From positions 1-8,675 of the forward strand of contig CALKYD010000141.1 of assembly GCA_938003605.1 (NCBI GenBank): a DNA stretch of 8,675 nucleotides, read 5' to 3'. Within the stretch, counting starts at the first letter, position 1, and each line of letters begins with the position of its first letter. Of this stretch, positions 5,613 to 8,675 are shown piece after piece. The translations under genes and the position numbers were made by a program. The notes under the pieces were generated by a model. The model worked only from the letters and a program-made list of their open reading frames with translations. It did not search any database and was not told where the DNA came from. The stretch is from an uncultured Sulfolobales archaeon (lineage in GTDB: Archaea > Thermoproteota > Thermoprotei_A > Sulfolobales > Desulfurococcaceae).

Positions 5613-5627
5613 GGCTTCCGCAAGCCA
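5613..5627. repeat. 15-bp hairpin-forming repeat, copy upstream of the flap endonuclease
   Basis: GGCTTCCGCAAGCCA occurs here in the kinase/endonuclease spacer and again, exactly, at 6231-6245 inside the endonuclease coding sequence. GGCTT and AAGCC can pair around a CCGC loop. A related but shorter form, GGCTTCGCGAGCC, lies at 1408-1420. Chance is possible for an exact 15-mer in a window this size, though not likely. Confidence 0.45.
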
Positions 5628-5684
5628 TGGGTGTGATAAGCCAGCGCTCTCTACAGGAGTCCAGCAGTAAGGGATATTTTGCTC

Positions 5685-5693
5685 TTTAACTTA
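5685..5693 (+). promoter_or_regulatory. TATA-like box for the flap endonuclease gene
   Basis: TTTAACTTA lies 26-34 bp before the ATG at 5719, so transcription would begin a few bases before or at the start codon. A weak AGGTTAT at 5707-5713 could add ribosome binding if the leader is a little longer. Confidence 0.35.
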
Positions 5694-5718
5694 ACTACTA
5701 CAGGTATAGGTTATAAGT

Positions 5719-6774
5719 ATGGGAGTGAACTTAAAGGACCTCATATCATCAGATGTCAGAATAGAAGTAGACGACCTAAGGATCTTTAGGGGAAGAGTTA
5801 TAGCGATAGATGCATATAATGCCCTCTACCAGTTCCTTACTGCAATAAGGCAGCCTGATGGAACTCCATTAATGGATAGTAAGGGGAGAGTGACTAGTCA
5901 TTTAAGCGGATTGTTCTACAGAACGATAAACTTCGTGGAGGCAGGCATAAAGCCTGTCTATGTATTTGATGGACGCCCACCTGAAATAAAGTTCATGGAA
6001 GTTGAGCGCCGTAAGAAGATTAAGGAGGAGGCTGTTAAGAAGTATGAAGAGGCCTTGAGTAAAGGGGATCTTGAGTCAGCGAAAAAGTATGCTCAAATGG
6101 CTTCAAAGCTTTCTGAAGACATGGTTAAGCAGTCTAAGAGGCTTCTTGAAGCTATGGGAGTGCCATGGGTTCAAGCCCCCGCTGAAGGAGAAGCGCAAGC
6201 AGCATACATGACTGCAAGAGGGGATGCATGGGCTTCCGCAAGCCAAGACTACGACTCACTGTTATTCGGCTCTCAAAGGCTTTTAAGAAACTTAACTATT
6301 TCCGGGAAGAGAAAGCTCCCTGGAAAAGAAGCTTACATAGACATTAAGCCTGAGTTAATAGAGTTAAGTAAGCTGCTTTCGAAGCTAGGCTTAACTCGAG
6401 AGCAATTAGTAACTATAGGGATTCTAGTTGGAACAGATTTCAATCCTGAGGGAGTTCCAGGGATTGGCGTAAAGAAAGCACTGCAGATGGTTAAAGCTTA
6501 TGGAGAGCCAGAGAAGCTCCTTAAATCTATTCCGAAACAATACTTTCCAACAGATCCAACGGAGATCTACAGGTTTTTCCTAGATCCCCCGCACACAGAT
6601 GAGTACAGGCTTGAATGGAGGGAGCCTAGCGAGGAATCAATAATGAAAATACTCGTTGATGAACACGACTTCTCGCAAAGTAGAGTGAAAACAGCTTTTG
6701 AAAGGTTGTCTAAGTCATATAAGGAGCACATTAGGGGGGCTCAGAGAGGGCTTGAGGCATGGTTTAGTAGGTAG
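5719..6774 (+). CDS. fen: Flap endonuclease 1 (FEN-1, XPG/Rad2 family)
   Basis: This 351-residue structure-specific nuclease removes 5' flaps during Okazaki-fragment maturation and base-excision repair. The XPG N-domain (about 1-105) contains MGVNLKDLI, Asp31 (AIDAYN) and Asp84 (VFDGRPP). The XPG I-domain (about 140-185) contains Glu155 and Glu157 ([12 protein letters not shown]) and Asp176 and Asp178 ([10 protein letters not shown]). Asp239 ([13 protein letters not shown]) opens the helix-hairpin-helix DNA-binding region. All active-site carboxylates are present. The basic, charged stretch at 90-140 matches the helical clamp. The C-terminal QRGLEAWF (342-349) is a PCNA-interacting peptide that tethers the enzyme to the sliding clamp. 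Length is normal. The ATG start is secure because MGV at the mature N-terminus is conserved and functional. It is divergent from the kinase and convergent with the methyltransferase at 6880. Confidence 0.97.
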   Translation: MGVNLKDLISSDVRIEVDDLRIFRGRVIAIDAYNALYQFLTAIRQPDGTPLMDSKGRVTSHLSGLFYRTINFVEAGIKPVYVFDGRPPEIKFMEVERRKKIKEEAVKKYEEALSKGDLESAKKYAQMASKLSEDMVKQSKRLLEAMGVPWVQAPAEGEAQAAYMTARGDAWASASQDYDSLLFGSQRLLRNLTISGKRKLPGKEAYIDIKPELIELSKLLSKLGLTREQLVTIGILVGTDFNPEGVPGIGVKKALQMVKAYGEPEKLLKSIPKQYFPTDPTEIYRFFLDPPHTDEYRLEWREPSEESIMKILVDEHDFSQSRVKTAFERLSKSYKEHIRGAQRGLEAWFSR

Positions 6775-6843
6775 GTGCTCTCTAGTACTGGCAATGTTTT
6801 AGCCTTGCTTAAGCCTCCGTTAAGCCAAGTGGGCTCCATGATG
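6775..6843. other. Convergent spacer between flap endonuclease and isoaspartate methyltransferase
   Basis: This is the unique part of the 105-bp gap between two convergent gene ends; the rest is taken by the dispersed repeat. CTTGCTTAAGCC and TTAAGCC occur close together near 6806-6826, but I see no strong stem or T tract that would mark a terminator. Confidence 0.3.
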
Positions 6844-6885
6844 TGAATACATGGAAGTCGATGCTAATTGAAATAGTTTTCAAGC
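6844..6885 (+). repeat. Dispersed 43-bp repeat, copy 2
   Basis: This 42-bp stretch matches 2356-2398 at 36 of 43 aligned positions with one gap. Its last six bases (6880-6885) are the stop and final alanine codon of the convergent methyltransferase gene, so the shared AGTTTTCAAGC block runs into coding sequence. Like copy 1 it holds ATG, six codons and TGA (here MEVDAN; MEVNVS in copy 1). Role unknown. Confidence 0.6.
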
Positions 6886-7569
6886 TCTCCACCCATACTC
6901 GCCTATTAATGGTACGAAGACACACCACGTATCCTTACGTACATCCAGCGAGCCATCGATTCTCTTAAACACAACTAAGAGCCTTTGATAATAGAGGTCT
7001 CCAACTGGTATAACTATTCTTCCGCCAGGCTTTAGCTGCTCTATGAGTGGCTGAGGTATTGATGGCGCTGCAGCTGTGACAATTATTCTATCGTAGGGTG
7101 CTGCATCTGGGTAGCCTTTAGTGCCATCTCCCACTATTACTGTAACATAGTCAATGTACTTAGTCCTCCTTAAATTCTCCTTGGCGAATTCAGCTAGTTC
7201 AGGTATTCTCTCTATAGTATATACGTGACCTCTCTTCAATAAAGAGTTTTTCGCAACTATTTCAGCTAGTATAGCTGCTTGATACCCAGAGCCCGTCCCT
7301 ACTTCAAGAACTATGTCGCCTGGCTCGGGGTCTAAGAGTTCAGTCATTAGTGCAACCATGTGTGGAGCACTTATGGTTTGACCATGACCTATGGGGAGTG
7401 GGGAGTCTACGTAAGCCCACTCCCTATAGTTGCTTGGAACGAAATCCTCTCTGGGGACTCTCATTAATGCATTCTTGACTTTATCGCTCCTAATAATGCC
7501 TTCAGAGATAAGTTGCCTCACTAACGCTGTCCTTTGCTGAGAGAAATCAACCACAATTCTTCCCGGCAA
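6880..7569 (-). CDS. pcm: Protein-L-isoaspartate O-methyltransferase
   Basis: This 229-residue cytoplasmic S-adenosylmethionine-dependent enzyme methylates L-isoaspartyl residues formed by asparagine deamidation or aspartate isomerisation, starting their repair. This is a useful activity at high temperature. The helical N-terminus contains the family stretch VPREDFVP (38-45). GHGQTISAPHMVALM (61-75) is the isoaspartate-binding signature. VLEVGTGSGYQAA (87-99) is SAM motif I, YTIERIPELAEFAKENL is motif post-I with its acidic residue, and GDGTKGYPDAAPYDRIIVTAAAP and LKPGGRIVIPVG are motifs II and III. Length is slightly above bacterial Pcm. The start is read as TTG at 7569; GTG at residue 6 is an alternative. 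AGATTAAAG about 24 bp upstream of the TTG looks like a TATA box for a leaderless message. It is divergent from the DUF371 gene. Confidence 0.95.
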   Translation of the reverse strand: MPGRIVVDFSQQRTALVRQLISEGIIRSDKVKNALMRVPREDFVPSNYREWAYVDSPLPIGHGQTISAPHMVALMTELLDPEPGDIVLEVGTGSGYQAAILAEIVAKNSLLKRGHVYTIERIPELAEFAKENLRRTKYIDYVTVIVGDGTKGYPDAAPYDRIIVTAAAPSIPQPLIEQLKPGGRIVIPVGDLYYQRLLVVFKRIDGSLDVRKDTWCVFVPLIGEYGWRA

Positions 7570-7588
7570 ACTATATTGCTCTCCACTC

Positions 7589-7597
7589 TTTAATCTC
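7589..7597 (-). promoter_or_regulatory. TATA-like box for pcm
   Basis: On the minus strand AGATTAAAG is centred about 24 bp before the TTG at 7569, the position expected for a leaderless transcript starting at that codon. A GTGGAG between them is too far from the start to be a good ribosome-binding site. Confidence 0.35.
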
Positions 7598-7708
7598 TAT
7601 GCGGTAAAAGATTCTTTCCCCGGAGTAAATCTCATTGCAGGCGTCTTTCAAGGCGTGTATGGCAAGACCTCTATGCTAGTGAAGTGTTTGCAGGGAGATG
7701 CCTTAATG

Positions 7709-7716
7709 AATATTTA
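7709..7716 (+). promoter_or_regulatory. TATA-like box for the DUF371 gene
   Basis: AATATTTA is the only AT-rich promoter-like stretch ahead of this gene. Transcription about 26 bp downstream would start near 7739, which is after the ATG at 7725. If this is the promoter, translation must begin at a later codon such as GTG 7767, GTG 7773 or TTG 7782. Confidence 0.4.
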
Positions 7717-7724
7717 GCTAAAAA

Positions 7725-8249
7725 ATGCTCTGTGATTGGAGAGAAGTACAGTGGGGGTTTAATGCGGTGGGAGTGGGGGCTTTGATTGAAGAGATCTTTG
7801 CTAAGGGACACTCCAATGTGCAAGCCACTCATAGGACTACAGTTGAAGTAACTAAAGACGAAGACCTCACTCTTAGAGGGGACTGCATTATTGGCGTAAG
7901 AGCTAGTAAGTCTACGGCTGACTTAAGTGAAGAGTTCAAGGAAGCACTCAAGGATTCAAGCACAGTCCTAGTGGCATTGCTTTATGTAGAGGGCGCGCTG
8001 TCAGACGCCATTGTATGCCACGGCTCAGAGAGCCTTTCGCTAAGCGATCGTGGAAGGGTAGTCTTCAGGAAGAGCAGTTACGTAGATCCTTCAACTATAG
8101 GCGTTAAGTGCAGTAAGGCTGCCGCAGACTTGAGTAGGTACTTAGTGAGCAAGTTAAGGAATCCTGAAACAGTACTAAGCATAGTTCTAATAGCGTTAAA
8201 GTTTCCTAAAGTCTATTCTAAAGACGTTCTTCGCTGGAGAATACTCTAG
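7725..8249 (+). CDS. DUF371 family protein
   Basis: This is a conserved archaeal protein of unknown function, recognised by its N-terminal signature. FAKGHSNVQATHRTT is followed by VEVTKDEDLTLRGDCIIGV (together residues 25-58), with the invariant-looking GH, HRTT, TKD and RGDCIIG blocks. Later VFRKSSYVDPSTIGVKCSKAAADL gives the family's second conserved region. The molybdenum- or metal-like spacing of His29, His36 and Cys54 is only suggestive. Start: coordinates give the longest frame, from ATG 7725. Family members begin only a few residues before the FxxGH block, and the only TATA-like box lies too close to 7725, so GTG 7767, GTG 7773 or TTG 7782 is more likely. G-rich stretches at 7751-7757 and 7766-7779 may assist ribosome binding. 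The 3' end overlaps the antiparallel methyltransferase gene by 54 bp; the family match does not depend on that overlap. Confidence 0.85.
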   Translation: MLCDWREVQWGFNAVGVGALIEEIFAKGHSNVQATHRTTVEVTKDEDLTLRGDCIIGVRASKSTADLSEEFKEALKDSSTVLVALLYVEGALSDAIVCHGSESLSLSDRGRVVFRKSSYVDPSTIGVKCSKAAADLSRYLVSKLRNPETVLSIVLIALKFPKVYSKDVLRWRIL

Positions 8250-8675
8250 GATTCTCCTAGCATTAATCGGACTCCAGCCTTCTTCAATTAACTTACTGAA
8301 GTCCTCTAATGCTTCACTTAAGTTTTTTGAAACCAAGTATAGATGCAGCACGGCCCCCTTCTTCGCTAAGTGATTGTATGCCTCTATGAATTCCATGCTT
8401 CTGTGAGGTATGTCTGCAATTATTCTATCAGCTATGGATTCTCTGAGAAAGGAAGTCATTTGGCTGCTATCCCCATTGATTACGACTATAGATCCCTTGA
8501 GAAGCCTCTTATTCAACTCAATGCTCTTGGCTAAGCATGCTAAAGCATGTGGATTTACATCGTTTGCCAATACTTTACACCTCCTTAAGGAAGCTATGTG
8601 TATTGAGAAACCGCCGAATCCTGAGAATGCATCTACGACTAGCTCTCCATCACTAACCTCCTTTGCCAGCAACCT
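8196..8675 (-). CDS. Trm5/TYW2-like tRNA methyltransferase, C-terminal part (5' partial)
   Basis: A frame runs from the right edge to TAA at 8196-8198, with 159 codons visible. The edge codon is arginine and the next is TTG; both look internal because Trm5-type enzymes have an arginine just before SAM motif I, so the true start lies outside. VVDAFSGFGGFS (13-24 of the visible part) is motif I, LANDVNPHALACLAKSIELNK (36-56) carries the acidic ribose-binding Asp39 and the NPxA signature, and ADRIIADIPH (82-91) is motif IV. The C-terminal KNVFRIDFRKL matches the usual end. Relatives make N1-methylguanosine at tRNA position 37 or transfer the aminocarboxypropyl group of wyosine derivatives. DIPH is neither the NLP of classical Trm5 nor the usual TYW2 form, so I leave the reaction open. 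The last 54 bp lie antisense to the DUF371 gene. Confidence 0.75.
   Translation of the reverse strand, partial: RLLAKEVSDGELVVDAFSGFGGFSIHIASLRRCKVLANDVNPHALACLAKSIELNKRLLKGSIVVINGDSSQMTSFLRESIADRIIADIPHRSMEFIEAYNHLAKKGAVLHLYLVSKNLSEALEDFSKLIEEGWSPINARRILEYSPAKNVFRIDFRKL

Noticed and set aside
8670..8672. TTG at the right edge as the start of the methyltransferase
   Set aside because: The frame stays open to the window edge with an arginine codon before it, and the RLLAKEV segment is the usual internal lead-in to SAM motif I, so the protein is cut by the window rather than short.

Overview
The window looks like ordinary chromosome from a hyperthermophilic crenarchaeon (Thermoproteota; a Desulfurococcales-like lineage is my guess, not proven). 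The evidence is a PCNA-binding archaeal flap endonuclease, an archaeal isopentenyl phosphate kinase, DUF371 and probable DUF4443 proteins, frequent GTG/TTG starts, TATA-like boxes about 25 bp before several starts (leaderless-type promoters), one strong GAGGTGA ribosome-binding site, and arginine written mostly as AGG/AGA. I see no mobile elements, CRISPR array, tRNA or rRNA genes.

Layout. 1-173 (+) is the end of a gene, possibly an MscS-type channel, followed after 24 bp by an MFS-like permease (198-1406, +). Convergent to it is a metallo-beta-lactamase-fold hydrolase (1505-2176, -). A 359-bp divergent spacer holds an 11-bp inverted repeat, one copy of a dispersed 43-bp repeat and a strong hairpin. 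It leads to a winged-helix regulator-like protein (2536-3171, +), which converges on a membrane site-2-type metalloprotease (3193-3795, -). Next is about 500 bp without a protein gene. An unknown 148-aa protein follows (4295-4741, +), then isopentenyl phosphate kinase (4753-5544, -), flap endonuclease (5719-6774, +), protein-L-isoaspartate methyltransferase (6880-7569, -), a DUF371 protein (7725-8249, +) and, overlapping its 3' end antiparallel, a Trm5/TYW2-like methyltransferase that runs off the window (8196-8675, -).

The most unusual part is 3885-4250. It folds by eye on the + strand into a nested, non-conflicting secondary structure: a closing helix between its ends, a 9-bp long-range helix carrying two G.U pairs, and several strong hairpins. 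It is also GC-richer (about 51%) than the AT-rich genes around it. I could not find the signature motifs of RNase P RNA, SRP RNA, 5S rRNA or tRNA in it, so I call it an unidentified structured RNA, either free-standing or a long leader of the unknown gene at 4295.

The genes are not a pathway. Strands alternate from 1505 onward, so most genes are probably transcribed singly. Several are housekeeping (replication/repair, isoprenoid supply, protein repair, tRNA modification). The convergent gene ends are very close or overlapping (gaps of 98, 21, 11 and 105 bp and one 54-bp overlap), so hairpins there may serve as shared terminators.
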